Part shown: positions 1 to 6,255 of the stretch, piece by piece
Layout: the number at the start of each line of letters is the position of its first letter
Numbering within the stretch: position 1 is the first letter of the stretch
Assembly (NCBI GenBank): GCA_009929975.1
Contig: RZZF01000107.1
Span: 1-6,540, forward strand
DNA: 6,540 bases
Reading direction: 5' to 3'
DNA from: Clostridia bacterium
Lineage (GTDB): Bacteria > Bacillota > Clostridia > Saccharofermentanales > UBA5734
Made by a program: the position numbers and the translations under genes
The notes under the pieces: model-generated
The model's input: the letters and a program-made list of their open reading frames with translations, nothing else
Databases searched by the model: none
Told to the model about the DNA's origin: nothing

Positions 1-1
1 A

Positions 2-844
2 TCCGGCCAGCCGGCCAGCCAGGCCGGAACCAATCGGTCTCTGCTCCGGCCATTCGTCAGCCTTGGTGCCTTCATCCTGATGATCGCGCTGAATGCACTG
101 GCGAATATTCTGCCGCTCAACGGCCTGACGACCGGCGAAGTCTCCGATGCATATCCCAACCTGTTCGCGCCGACTGGGTTGACGTTCAGCATCTGGGGAG
201 TCATCTATGTTCTTCTGGCCGGATTCATCATCTATCAGTTTTTTATTCCCCAAAAACCAGCCGCCGCTGAACGGCTTCGTTTCATTCAAATTCTTTTCAT
301 CATCTCATCCGTATTGAACAGCGGCTGGATCATCGCCTGGCACTATCTGCAGATTGAAATCTCATTAATTCTGATGCTGCTGATCCTCCTGTCGCTGATT
401 TTATGTGATCGCCAGTTATCTTTGCAGCCACTCAGCTTCAAGGAAAAAATCTTCCTGCGCCTGCCATTCGCTCTTTATTTCGGCTGGATCTCCGTCGCGA
501 CAGTCGCCAATGTCACGGTCCTGCTGGTTGACAGTGGCTGGAACCGCCTGAATCTGTCTGAAGCCTTCTGGATGATCCTCATCACAGCGGTTGCTACGCT
601 GATCGCTCTGTTTGTGATTACACTGCGGCGCAACTGGATCTATGGTGCCGTCTTCGTCTGGGCCTACATTGGAATCATCATCCGTCATCTTGACGCGGAG
701 AACGGATTTGACGGACGCTACATCATGGTCATCATCACCGTCAGCATCTGTCTTGGTCTGATTGCGGCCGCGTCACTGCTGGCACTGTCCGGCCGCCGGA
801 TCCGCCTGTCAGCGGCTTCTCCCCTGCCAGAACAATCGCGCTGA
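2..844 (+). CDS. TspO/MBR-like tryptophan-rich sensory membrane protein (5' end outside window)
   Basis: Multi-pass membrane protein that I assign to the TspO/MBR (tryptophan-rich sensory protein) superfamily, long Bacillota form. The only in-frame ATG near the left edge is at 80. It is a poor start: there is no Shine-Dalgarno sequence before it, it falls inside the first hydrophobic helix, and the frame stays open to base 2 (reading SGQPASQAGTNRSLL, then a hydrophobic stretch). The true start is therefore probably upstream. Numbering from that Met, NALANILPLNG is followed by the signature PTGLTFSIWGVIY (31-43), which matches the P-x-x-x-F-x-x-x-W pattern of TspO loop 1/helix 1. LNSGWIIAWHY (79-89) and the LPFALYFGWISVATVANV helix (128-145) match later TspO helices. 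I count about seven to eight hydrophobic segments, ending near 236, then a short basic tail. Classical TspO is about 160 residues with five helices, so this is an extended version. TspO proteins bind porphyrins or sterols; the role of this long form is not known to me. The family call is fairly secure, the function is not. Confidence 0.8.
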   Translation, partial: SGQPASQAGTNRSLLRPFVSLGAFILMIALNALANILPLNGLTTGEVSDAYPNLFAPTGLTFSIWGVIYVLLAGFIIYQFFIPQKPAAAERLRFIQILFIISSVLNSGWIIAWHYLQIEISLILMLLILLSLILCDRQLSLQPLSFKEKIFLRLPFALYFGWISVATVANVTVLLVDSGWNRLNLSEAFWMILITAVATLIALFVITLRRNWIYGAVFVWAYIGIIIRHLDAENGFDGRYIMVIITVSICLGLIAAASLLALSGRRIRLSAASPLPEQSR

Positions 845-882
845 CTGCGGCGATTCAAGCGGCTGACTTGCCAAATCCCCCG

Positions 883-910
883 TTTCGAACAGGGTAAAGT
901 GTGTTATAAT
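883..910 (+). promoter_or_regulatory. Extended -10 promoter of the ytxH-ytxG operon
   Basis: TGTTATAAT at 902-910 is a perfect extended -10 element (TG-N-TATAAT). The -35 region 16 bases upstream is weak (TTTCGA, 883-888), as is common with extended -10 promoters. Transcription would start near 916-918, giving an untranslated leader of about 95 bases before the ytxH ATG at 1012. The leader has a weak 6-bp hairpin (929-934 with 945-950) and an 8-base direct repeat, ACACCGAA, at 960-967 and 990-997. I see no riboswitch fold or terminator in it. This is a sigma-A type promoter by sequence; I see no convincing sigma-B GTTT/GGGTA pair at proper spacing. Confidence 0.7.
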
Positions 911-913
911 AAA

Positions 914-926
914 CATAATCATTATG
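914..926. promoter_or_regulatory. Fur/PerR-family-like operator palindrome at the ytxH promoter
   Basis: CATAATCATTATG is a perfect 6-1-6 inverted repeat starting four bases after the -10 element, so it covers the expected transcription start. Its core ATAAT-N-ATTAT is the core shared by Fur (TGATAATNATTATCA) and PerR (TTATAATNATTATAA) boxes. The wider stretch 908-926 matches 15 of 19 positions of the classical Fur box. The outer bases (C and G flanking the core) differ from both Bacillus consensus sequences, so the regulator cannot be named from sequence. The position suits repression by blocking initiation. Confidence 0.5.
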
Positions 927-1011
927 CTTGTTGACAAAGAAAGATCAACATCATGATTGACACCGAAAACGATTGACTCAGGAATGGTAACACCGAAGGG
1001 AGGCCTGTAAA

Positions 1012-1356
1012 ATGTTTCAGGAAATTAAGGACACACTCAATGGTACAACCAAACGCCGTGCCCGGAAAAAGGTAGCGGCCGGAGCAACAGCCGGCGCATT
1101 GTTCGGCGCGCTGGCCGGAATTCTTTTTGCCCCCAAGTCCGGCAAGGAAACCCGTGCCGATATCAAGACCGGGGCTGAACTGGGCGCTGAAAAAGCCCGC
1201 GAAGCAGCACAGAAAGCAGCTGAAGTAGCCAAGGAAAAAGTGGCGGCGGCCAAAGCGAAAGCTCACGAAGTCAAGGAAAATATCCGTCATTCAAAAGATA
1301 TTGTTGAAGAGGCGGCAGATGATGTCGCTGAGGAAATGAAGGAAGATAAGAATTGA
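1012..1356 (+). CDS. ytxH: YtxH domain-containing general stress protein
   Basis: Small protein (114 residues) with the YtxH layout: a basic N-terminal segment (KRRARKK, 14-20), one hydrophobic Ala/Gly-rich segment (about 21-41, GATAGALFGALAGILFAPK), the family signature APKSGKETR (40-48), then a long Ala/Lys/Glu-rich amphipathic helix (about 55-112) that resembles LEA-type or coiled-coil sequence. It is probably membrane-associated through the single glycine-rich hydrophobic helix, with the charged helix in the cytoplasm. In Bacillus subtilis the homologue belongs to the ytxGHJ stress operon; the biochemical role is unknown. The start is supported by AAGGGAGG at 996-1003, eight bases before the ATG. 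It is followed after 31 bases by the DUF948 gene, a natural operon partner. Its promoter carries a Fur/PerR-like palindrome, which suggests metal- or peroxide-responsive control (inference). Confidence 0.85.
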   Translation: MFQEIKDTLNGTTKRRARKKVAAGATAGALFGALAGILFAPKSGKETRADIKTGAELGAEKAREAAQKAAEVAKEKVAAAKAKAHEVKENIRHSKDIVEEAADDVAEEMKEDKN

Positions 1357-1375
1357 CTGTGGCAATCTTTAGAAA

Positions 1376-1380
1376 CGAGG
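1376..1380 (+). promoter_or_regulatory. Ribosome binding site of the DUF948 gene (decides between two adjacent ATGs)
   Basis: CGAGG at 1376-1380 is the only Shine-Dalgarno-like stretch in the short gap after ytxH. ATG codons lie at 1385 and 1388, in the same frame. Spacing is 4 bases to the first and 7 to the second, so the second ATG is the better placed start. Confidence 0.5.
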
Positions 1381-1387
1381 CCCGATG

Positions 1388-1882
1388 ATGCTTAATATAG
1401 AACTGATGGACTTACTTCTGGCCTTGCTGGTCGCTGCCGGTATTGTCTTCGTTGTTTATTTGATTATTCTGCTGGCACGACTGGCCAAGGTGATCAAACA
1501 GGTTTCACACCTCGTTGCTGATATCGAACAGCCGGTCAATGAAACCGTTGAACAGCTGCCGGATCTGCTGAAAAAAGTCGATGGCATCGTGAAGGATGTC
1601 TCTGAACTGACCGATACGGAAACCGGTACTGTCCCCGGTATACTCGGTGACGCCAAGGCGATGACGGGAACTGTCAGATCAGGAGTCGAAGCTGTGGGAC
1701 AGGCGGCAACCAGCGTCAGCGACGGCGTTTCGTCGATTTTCGGCAAGGCACGCCGACATGCGGATCATGCCAGTGGTATCGTTGATATCATCGGACAGGT
1801 CATGACGGTCGTCGGATTTTTTACGAATCAAAGTAAAAAAGCCAAAACGAAAAAGAAACGGACCGGATTCGGCAGACGTTGA
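1388..1882 (+). CDS. ytxG: DUF948 (YtxG-like) membrane-anchored protein
   Basis: Protein of 164 residues (165 if the ATG three bases upstream is used). One N-terminal transmembrane helix (about residues 9-30, LLLALLVAAGIVFVVYLIIL) is followed by a long helical region in which VKDVSELTDTETGTVPGILGD and the spaced hydrophobics suggest a DUF948 coiled coil. A second hydrophobic patch lies near 135-147 (IIGQVMTVVGFF). The C-terminus is strongly basic (KKAKTKKKRTGFGRR). This is the layout of Bacillus YtxG, whose gene neighbours ytxH. Here the order is ytxH then ytxG, and no ytxJ follows. The gene sits 31 bases after ytxH, shares its promoter, and is followed 15 bases after its stop by a strong terminator. 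The basic tail could bind nucleic acid or acidic lipids, but that is inference. Molecular function is unknown. Confidence 0.8.
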   Translation: MLNIELMDLLLALLVAAGIVFVVYLIILLARLAKVIKQVSHLVADIEQPVNETVEQLPDLLKKVDGIVKDVSELTDTETGTVPGILGDAKAMTGTVRSGVEAVGQAATSVSDGVSSIFGKARRHADHASGIVDIIGQVMTVVGFFTNQSKKAKTKKKRTGFGRR

Positions 1883-1897
1883 TCAGCCAAAAGAATG

Positions 1898-1931
1898 AAA
1901 AAGCCGCGGCTTCAATACCGCGGCTTTTTTT
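1898..1931. terminator. Bidirectional intrinsic terminator between ytxG and mgtE
   Basis: A perfect 12-bp inverted repeat: AAAAAGCCGCGG (1898-1909) pairs with CCGCGGCTTTTT (1918-1929) around an 8-base loop. The T run on the + strand (1925-1931) terminates the ytxH-ytxG transcript. The A run at 1898-1902 gives the U run for transcripts coming from mgtE on the - strand. Both genes converge here, with 15 and 19 bases between their stop codons and the hairpin, so one element serves both. Confidence 0.92.
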
Positions 1932-1950
1932 ATGCCATGTATCCAGCGCA

Positions 1951-3282
1951 TCAGATTCGGAGGATCAGGCGGGCGATCAGGAAGAAGACAATGAGCGAGC
2001 CGGCATCAACCAGCGTGGTGATAACCGGGGACGCCATAATCGCAGGATCCAGCTTCATTTTCTGAGCCGCGAGCGGCAGGAGGCTGCCAACCATCTTGGC
2101 CATGATGACAGTCGCGTAAAGGCTCAGGCTGACGGTCAGCGCCATCATGATCGACTGGTCGATCATGATGATCCGGATCATATTGATCACGGCCAGAAAG
2201 GCCCCGACCATCAGTGAAATCCGTAGTTCTTTCCAGGCGATCCTCAAGGCATTCGCCGGACGAAGCTCGTCCAGAGCCATGCCGCGGATCACCAGCGTCG
2301 CGGCCTGGGCACCACTGTTGCCACCGGTTCCCATCAGCATGGGAATGAACGCGATCAGAGCTGGCATCGCCTCAAGTGATTTTTCAAATGTTGTGATGAT
2401 CGCTCCGGTAAAAATCGCGGATACCATGAGGAACAACAGCCAGGGCATGCGCCGGCGGGCGTGGATCAGGACATTGGTTTCGAGATACGAAACATCCGAT
2501 GGCAGAACCGCGGCCATTTTGACAAAGTCTTCGGTGTTTTCTTCCTGGATGACATCAAGGACATCATCGATGGTGATGATTCCGACCAGCCGTTGTTCAT
2601 TATCAACAACCGGCAGCGAAAGCAAGTCATAGTGGTCGAACAGCCTGGCGACTTCCTCCTGATCATCGAGTGTTTTTACTGAGATGAACTGCTCATCCAT
2701 GATCTCGCTGATATGGGCCTCTGGATCAGACAACAGCAGGGTGCGGACCGAAACAAGACCGAGCAGGTGGCGAAAGGCATCCGTCACAAAGCAGGTATAG
2801 ATCGTCTCCTTATCCACACCCTTCTGGCGGATATGTTCAAATGATTCATGAACCGTCATGTCCTTGCGCAGATCCACGAATTCAATCGTCATGATACTAC
2901 CGGCTGACGCATCCGGATACTGCAGGAAATGATTGATCAGGCTGCGGGTCTCCCTGTCGGTACTGCGCAGCAGGCGGGTCACTACATTGGCGGGCATTTC
3001 CTCAATCAGGTCAACCGCGTCATCAAGGAACAGTTCATCCATGATATCGCGTAGTTCCTGATCCGTCATCGCGCTGATCATCCGCATCTGCAGATCACGA
3101 CTCATATAGGAAAAGACATCCGCAGCCGCGTCTTTGGACAGCATGCGGAAAACCCGGACCAGATTATGGTGATCCAGAGACTCAAGCGCGTCAGCAAGGT
3201 CGACGGTGTTATAGTCAACGAGCAGCTGACGTGCTTCGTGCAGTTTTTTACTGTTGATCAAGTCAAGAATCTGCTGAATCAT
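1951..3282 (-). CDS. mgtE: Magnesium transporter MgtE
   Basis: Full-length MgtE (443 residues; the family is about 450), a Mg2+-gated Mg2+ channel of the cytoplasmic membrane. The N-terminal helical domain occupies about 1-125, with repeated LADALESL / DAVDLIEEM type motifs of the MgtE N domain. Two CBS domains follow: about 128-190 (SIMTIEFVDL onward) and about 194-250 (IMDEQFISVKTL to LVGIITIDDVLDVI). The plug-helix region lies near 250-275. The five-helix pore domain then carries the canonical GTGGNSGAQAATLVIRGMAL (318-337), and Asp426 in the last helix (TTLVDAG) matches the pore Mg2+-binding Asp. The ATG at 3282 is supported by AAAAGGAGG at 3288-3296, five bases upstream. The gene lies 129 bases after the amidase gene on the same strand, with no terminator between, and ends at a strong terminator. 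I see no M-box riboswitch in the upstream gap, so control is probably by the protein's own Mg2+ sensing or by the operon promoter (inference). Confidence 0.96.
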   Translation of the reverse strand: MIQQILDLINSKKLHEARQLLVDYNTVDLADALESLDHHNLVRVFRMLSKDAAADVFSYMSRDLQMRMISAMTDQELRDIMDELFLDDAVDLIEEMPANVVTRLLRSTDRETRSLINHFLQYPDASAGSIMTIEFVDLRKDMTVHESFEHIRQKGVDKETIYTCFVTDAFRHLLGLVSVRTLLLSDPEAHISEIMDEQFISVKTLDDQEEVARLFDHYDLLSLPVVDNEQRLVGIITIDDVLDVIQEENTEDFVKMAAVLPSDVSYLETNVLIHARRRMPWLLFLMVSAIFTGAIITTFEKSLEAMPALIAFIPMLMGTGGNSGAQAATLVIRGMALDELRPANALRIAWKELRISLMVGAFLAVINMIRIIMIDQSIMMALTVSLSLYATVIMAKMVGSLLPLAAQKMKLDPAIMASPVITTLVDAGSLIVFFLIARLILRI

Positions 3283-3287
3283 GGCGG

Positions 3288-3296
3288 CCTCCTTTT
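3288..3296 (-). promoter_or_regulatory. Strong ribosome binding site of mgtE
   Basis: Read on the minus strand this is AAAAGGAGG, a near-perfect match to the anti-Shine-Dalgarno sequence, five bases before the ATG at 3282. It fixes the start of mgtE and is the strongest ribosome binding site in the window. Confidence 0.8.
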
Positions 3297-3411
3297 AAGG
3301 ACAGCAGCCTGACTCAGCCGAAGCGTCTAGCCGTTGTCCTGATTGTTATGGCATAAATGACTGTCAATTTCCATGACGGCGATGACTCCTTGTTCTATCT
3401 TGCCTGCCCGC

Positions 3412-4599
3412 TCAGGGCCGGCAATAATAGGCGAAAACTGCTTCGGCGATGCCTTCGCTGATTTTTGTCTGTCCATCGACGCTGGTCAGGATAGCCCGAT
3501 CCTGTTCATTGGTGATGAAGCCGGTTTCAATCAGCAGACCCGTCAAGGCGATTTCACGCAGGACAACATAATTTCCCGGCAGCAAGTCGTTCTCTCCCGG
3601 GAACTTCAATTCCGGCAGACGGTCGATGATCTGATCGCGGACCAGCTCCGCCAGACGCAGCCTGGCCTCATCGTCATACCGGGTATAAGATGGCGGATTG
3701 GCCATGGGGTCGGCTCCGCTGACCCAGTTGTTTTCTGTCTGATGGACATGGTCATTGGTCAGGTAATATACCTGAAGCCCACCGACCCGGTCATCATCGA
3801 GAGCGTTGCAATGGATTGAGAGAAACAGCACATCCGTGTACTGCGCCTGCATGTCGAGGAGCACCTTGACATCTTCATGGGTGCCGACACCATTCATCGG
3901 ACCGCGTCCACCACTGCTGGCATAGTCGCTGTTGATCTCCAGCATCGTTTCGAGCGGCGGCAGAAGATGGTCGACGGAAGATGATTCATAGCCATGATAA
4001 GGCAGTTGTTCCATAAAGTCCTGATAGATCCACCGGTTGACCAGAGCGATGCGGTAATAGACAGACTGCCAGACATCCGTCTCACGCAGCATGACCACGT
4101 CGGCTCCCAGCTGTTCCAGCTGATCTCTCACTTTCAGACTGAGACTGAGCACAATGTCCTTTTCCGCCACATCCGGATACAAGACCTTGACCGGATATTG
4201 GGCCCCTCCGTCCTGCCCGCCATGACCGGGATCAAGGATGACGGTAATCCCTTCGAGCGGCTTCTCTGTTTTCTTTCTGCCGGCATAGAGTGACAAATCC
4301 GGTTCACGCAGCAGGGGGATGGATAAATCCTCCGGCCAGCGGCGCAGGCTCTGGCCGGGCTCAGTGGTCGCCTGACCGATCGCAACCGGCAGCGGGACCG
4401 GATCAGCGACGGTGGTCGGCGCCGCGCTTTCTGTCGGATCTGGCGGCTCAGTTGCCAGTCCCTGGGTTGTCTGTTCCGGCGTTGTTGTTACATCGGTCTC
4501 CTCAGATGGCCACAACGTACTGCGGGCTGCCACCAGGACCACGACGATGACAATCGCCATAAACAGGCTGGTCAATATCTTCAGGGTGCGATAATGCAT
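3412..4599 (-). CDS. Membrane-anchored N-acetylmuramoyl-L-alanine amidase (Amidase_3)
   Basis: Zinc-dependent cell-wall hydrolase (395 residues) that cleaves the bond between N-acetylmuramic acid and L-alanine of the stem peptide. Residues 1-7 are short and basic; 8-25 form an uncleaved signal anchor or signal peptide (ILTSLFMAIVIVVVLVAA) with no clear signal-peptidase or lipobox site. A Thr/Pro/Glu-rich linker (about 33-85) spans the wall space. The catalytic domain starts near 117: VILDPGHGGQDGG gives zinc ligand His126, AEKDIVLSLSLKV gives Glu146, LFLSIHCNA gives His263, and LLIETGFITN gives the catalytic Glu358. All four key residues are present. Between YYRIALVNR (181-189) and DVLFLSIHCNA (256-266) lies an insertion of about 65 residues that is absent from the compact family core; it includes GVGTHEDVKVLLDMQAQ. 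The start at 4599 has AGAGGA six bases upstream (4606-4611). The gene begins 36 bases after the GH4 gene on the same strand, so co-transcription is likely. It could be a vegetative autolysin or a CwlD-like sporulation amidase; sequence does not decide. Confidence 0.92.
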   Translation of the reverse strand: MHYRTLKILTSLFMAIVIVVVLVAARSTLWPSEETDVTTTPEQTTQGLATEPPDPTESAAPTTVADPVPLPVAIGQATTEPGQSLRRWPEDLSIPLLREPDLSLYAGRKKTEKPLEGITVILDPGHGGQDGGAQYPVKVLYPDVAEKDIVLSLSLKVRDQLEQLGADVVMLRETDVWQSVYYRIALVNRWIYQDFMEQLPYHGYESSSVDHLLPPLETMLEINSDYASSGGRGPMNGVGTHEDVKVLLDMQAQYTDVLFLSIHCNALDDDRVGGLQVYYLTNDHVHQTENNWVSGADPMANPPSYTRYDDEARLRLAELVRDQIIDRLPELKFPGENDLLPGNYVVLREIALTGLLIETGFITNEQDRAILTSVDGQTKISEGIAEAVFAYYCRP

Positions 4600-4635
4600 T
4601 CAATATCCTCTTTAGTCTTCAATGAATCATGCCAC

Positions 4636-6135
4636 TCAGTGTGCCTTGTCAGTCTTGCCGGCCGTTTCGCTGCTTTGATCGCGATCCGCGGCCATTTCCT
4701 CAACCGTCCGCAGTTTCAGCCGGTTGGTCCCGGCGAATCCCTCGCGAACCGGAAGATAGGTGCCATTTTCTTTTGCTTTTGCCAGCCGCTGGTCCGCCGC
4801 TTCAATCGCGGACTGATATTGAGGCAGCCACTGTGCCTGGGCTGTCAGCATCTCATCCGTCATCTGCCAGATCTCCGGGGGATTGCAGACCGCGCCGGTC
4901 AGCGGATCCATCATCATGGCCTGGCGCAGCAGTTGGTCATCACCGGCAACCGCCGCTTCAACCGCCAGCTTCTGAACCCAGACAGACTGGCTGCAGATCG
5001 CGGCACAGCCCAGTGGCAGATCGCCGATTTTTGGAATGCTGATCCCGTTGTAGTCAACATAACCGGGAACTTCAACAACGCATTCATCCGGCAGATTGGT
5101 GATGCAGCCCTCATTCATTACATTGAAATGTCCGCGATACAAGCGGCCGGTTTCCAGCCCCTCAATGATATAGGAACCATGTTCCTGACTGCGGGACGAC
5201 GCTTCATAACGCCGGGGCGCTTCCTTCATCCAGTTGGGAAAATCTGTCTCAAACCAGTTGCGGGTTTCCGTACAGACTCTCAGATAACCGCCGGTTTCTC
5301 CGTTGATCCACGTGTCAAGACTGATCCAGTCTTTGATTTCATCCAGGCGCTTGCGGTACCACGGCACATACTCCGATAAATGCCCATTGGACTCGGTTGA
5401 GTAATAGCCGAACCGGCGCAGCATGTCAATGCGGACCTTTTCCGTCTCACTCAGTTTCGCGTTGTTTTCATAGGCTTCCAGCAGTTTTCCGGTCAGATCC
5501 TCTCCCTGGTGCTTGATGCTGATATACCAGGTCTGGTGGTTGATCCCGGCACAGATGATGTCCACGTCATCCTTTTGAAACCCAAGGGCCTCAGCGATCT
5601 GCTGGTGGCCGCCCTGAACACCGTGGCAAAGCCCGATGGTCTTCACCTTGCCATATTGATTGCAGGCCCAGGTCAGCATGGCGTTGGGGTTCGCGTAATT
5701 GAGCATGATACACCCGGGAGCCGCGACTTCACGGATGTCTTTGCAGAATTCCAAGACTACCGGAATGCCACGCTGGCCATACATGATACCACCGGCACAT
5801 AAGGTGTCCCCGACACACTGGTCAATTCCATAGCGCAGGGGAATGTCAATATCGGTGGTAAAGGCTTCCAGCCCTCCGATACGAACCGCGTTGATCACAT
5901 AATTGGCATCCCGCAGCGCTTCACGGCGGTCTGTGGTCGCGTGAATACGGATATCCAGTCCATTGCTCTCGATATCGCGCTGGCATAACGCCGTCACCAT
6001 ATCCAGATTATGCTGGCTGATATCGGTAAACGATACATCCATCTGCTGGAATTCAGGGACACACAGCAGATCGGTCAAAAGGGTCCGGGTAAAGCCGACA
6101 CCGCCGGCTCCGATAAACGCTACTTTCATCGCCAT
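4636..6135 (-). CDS. Family 4 glycoside hydrolase (NAD+/Mn2+-dependent), CHGV type, possible alpha-glucuronidase
   Basis: GH4 enzyme of 499 residues, a family that cleaves glycosides by an NAD+-assisted redox-elimination mechanism with a divalent metal. The N-terminal Rossmann motif is VAFIGAGGVGFTRTL (5-19). GIDQCVGDTLCAGGI (103-117), NYANPNAMLTW (146-156), IGLCHGVQGG (167-176) and AGINHQTWYI (196-205) are the family blocks. Cys170 and His200 are the expected metal ligands, at positions close to those of MelA and AglA. YYSTESNGHLSEYVPWYRK is the expected block in the catalytic half. The four-residue motif at Cys170 is CHGV. In GH4, CHSV is typical of alpha-galactosidases/alpha-glucosidases, CHEV of alpha-galacturonidases, CHGx of alpha-glucuronidases, and CDMP or CN-P of phospho-glycosidases. 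This points to a uronide or a related non-phosphorylated alpha-glycoside, but substrate is not proven. The start at 6135 is chosen because GGAGGA (6143-6148) lies about eight bases upstream; a second ATG at 6129 is too far. The C-terminal 25 residues are a charged, probably disordered tail. No sugar transporter or regulator gene is visible next to it. Automatic annotation may call it melA-like alpha-galactosidase. Confidence 0.9.
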   Translation of the reverse strand: MAMKVAFIGAGGVGFTRTLLTDLLCVPEFQQMDVSFTDISQHNLDMVTALCQRDIESNGLDIRIHATTDRREALRDANYVINAVRIGGLEAFTTDIDIPLRYGIDQCVGDTLCAGGIMYGQRGIPVVLEFCKDIREVAAPGCIMLNYANPNAMLTWACNQYGKVKTIGLCHGVQGGHQQIAEALGFQKDDVDIICAGINHQTWYISIKHQGEDLTGKLLEAYENNAKLSETEKVRIDMLRRFGYYSTESNGHLSEYVPWYRKRLDEIKDWISLDTWINGETGGYLRVCTETRNWFETDFPNWMKEAPRRYEASSRSQEHGSYIIEGLETGRLYRGHFNVMNEGCITNLPDECVVEVPGYVDYNGISIPKIGDLPLGCAAICSQSVWVQKLAVEAAVAGDDQLLRQAMMMDPLTGAVCNPPEIWQMTDEMLTAQAQWLPQYQSAIEAADQRLAKAKENGTYLPVREGFAGTNRLKLRTVEEMAADRDQSSETAGKTDKAH

Positions 6136-6170
6136 GAATCTATCCTCCGCATTAAGTCAATCTGTGCTTT

Positions 6171-6198
6171 ATTGTAGCATATCATGGCCCGGACGAAA
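6171..6198 (-). promoter_or_regulatory. Promoter of the GH4-amidase-mgtE gene cluster
   Basis: Read on the minus strand, TGCTACAAT is an extended -10 element (TG-N-TACAAT; TACAAT at 6171-6176). The -35 hexamer at 6193-6198 is weak (TTTCGT), with a 16-base spacer. The start would fall near 6164, leaving a leader of about 30 bases with the GGAGGA ribosome binding site. The ytxH promoter has the same make-up (TTTCG-type -35, 16-base spacer, perfect extended -10). No terminator is visible between the glmS stop and this promoter, so read-through from glmS is possible. Confidence 0.6.
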
Positions 6199-6255
6199 GA
6201 CAGTGAATTGACTTCCAGCCGCGATTTTACATCCTCGTTACAAGTTGGTCCTCAT

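Noticed and set aside
834..855. Hairpin after the TspO-like gene (AATCGC / GCGATT) as its terminator
   Set aside because: Only six base pairs, partly within the coding end, and no T run follows.
924..976. Two tiny overlapping frames in the ytxH leader (MLVDKERSTS then MIDTEND, joined by ATGA)
   Set aside because: The first ATG falls within a few bases of the predicted transcription start and neither has a ribosome binding site. Chance is the simpler reading.
922..1290. Cysteine/phenylalanine-rich open frame on the - strand opposite ytxH
   Set aside because: It is the mirror of the Ala/Lys/Glu-rich YtxH sequence; there is no ribosome binding site or promoter for it.
3342..3367. TTGACA on the minus strand upstream of mgtE as a separate promoter
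   Set aside because: The hexamer is perfect, but the best -10 (AACAAT) is at a 14-base spacing and matches only four of six positions, so no promoter can be claimed.
3283..3411. M-box magnesium riboswitch before mgtE
   Set aside because: The gap is only 129 bases, shows no terminator hairpin with a T run, and I could not recognise the conserved M-box elements.
3394..3426. GC-rich inverted repeat near the amidase stop codon as a terminator
   Set aside because: The stem is only about four to five pairs and no T run follows, so read-through into mgtE is more likely.
4594..5379. A 261-codon open frame on the + strand opposite the GH4 gene
   Set aside because: The minus-strand frame has all GH4 motifs. 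The + strand product shows no recognisable domain, has no good ribosome binding site, and is explained by the codon bias of the real gene.
6204..6217. Catabolite-responsive element upstream of the GH4 promoter (TGGAAGTCAATTCA on the minus strand)
   Set aside because: The ends fit the consensus but the required central CG is missing, so CcpA control is not supported.
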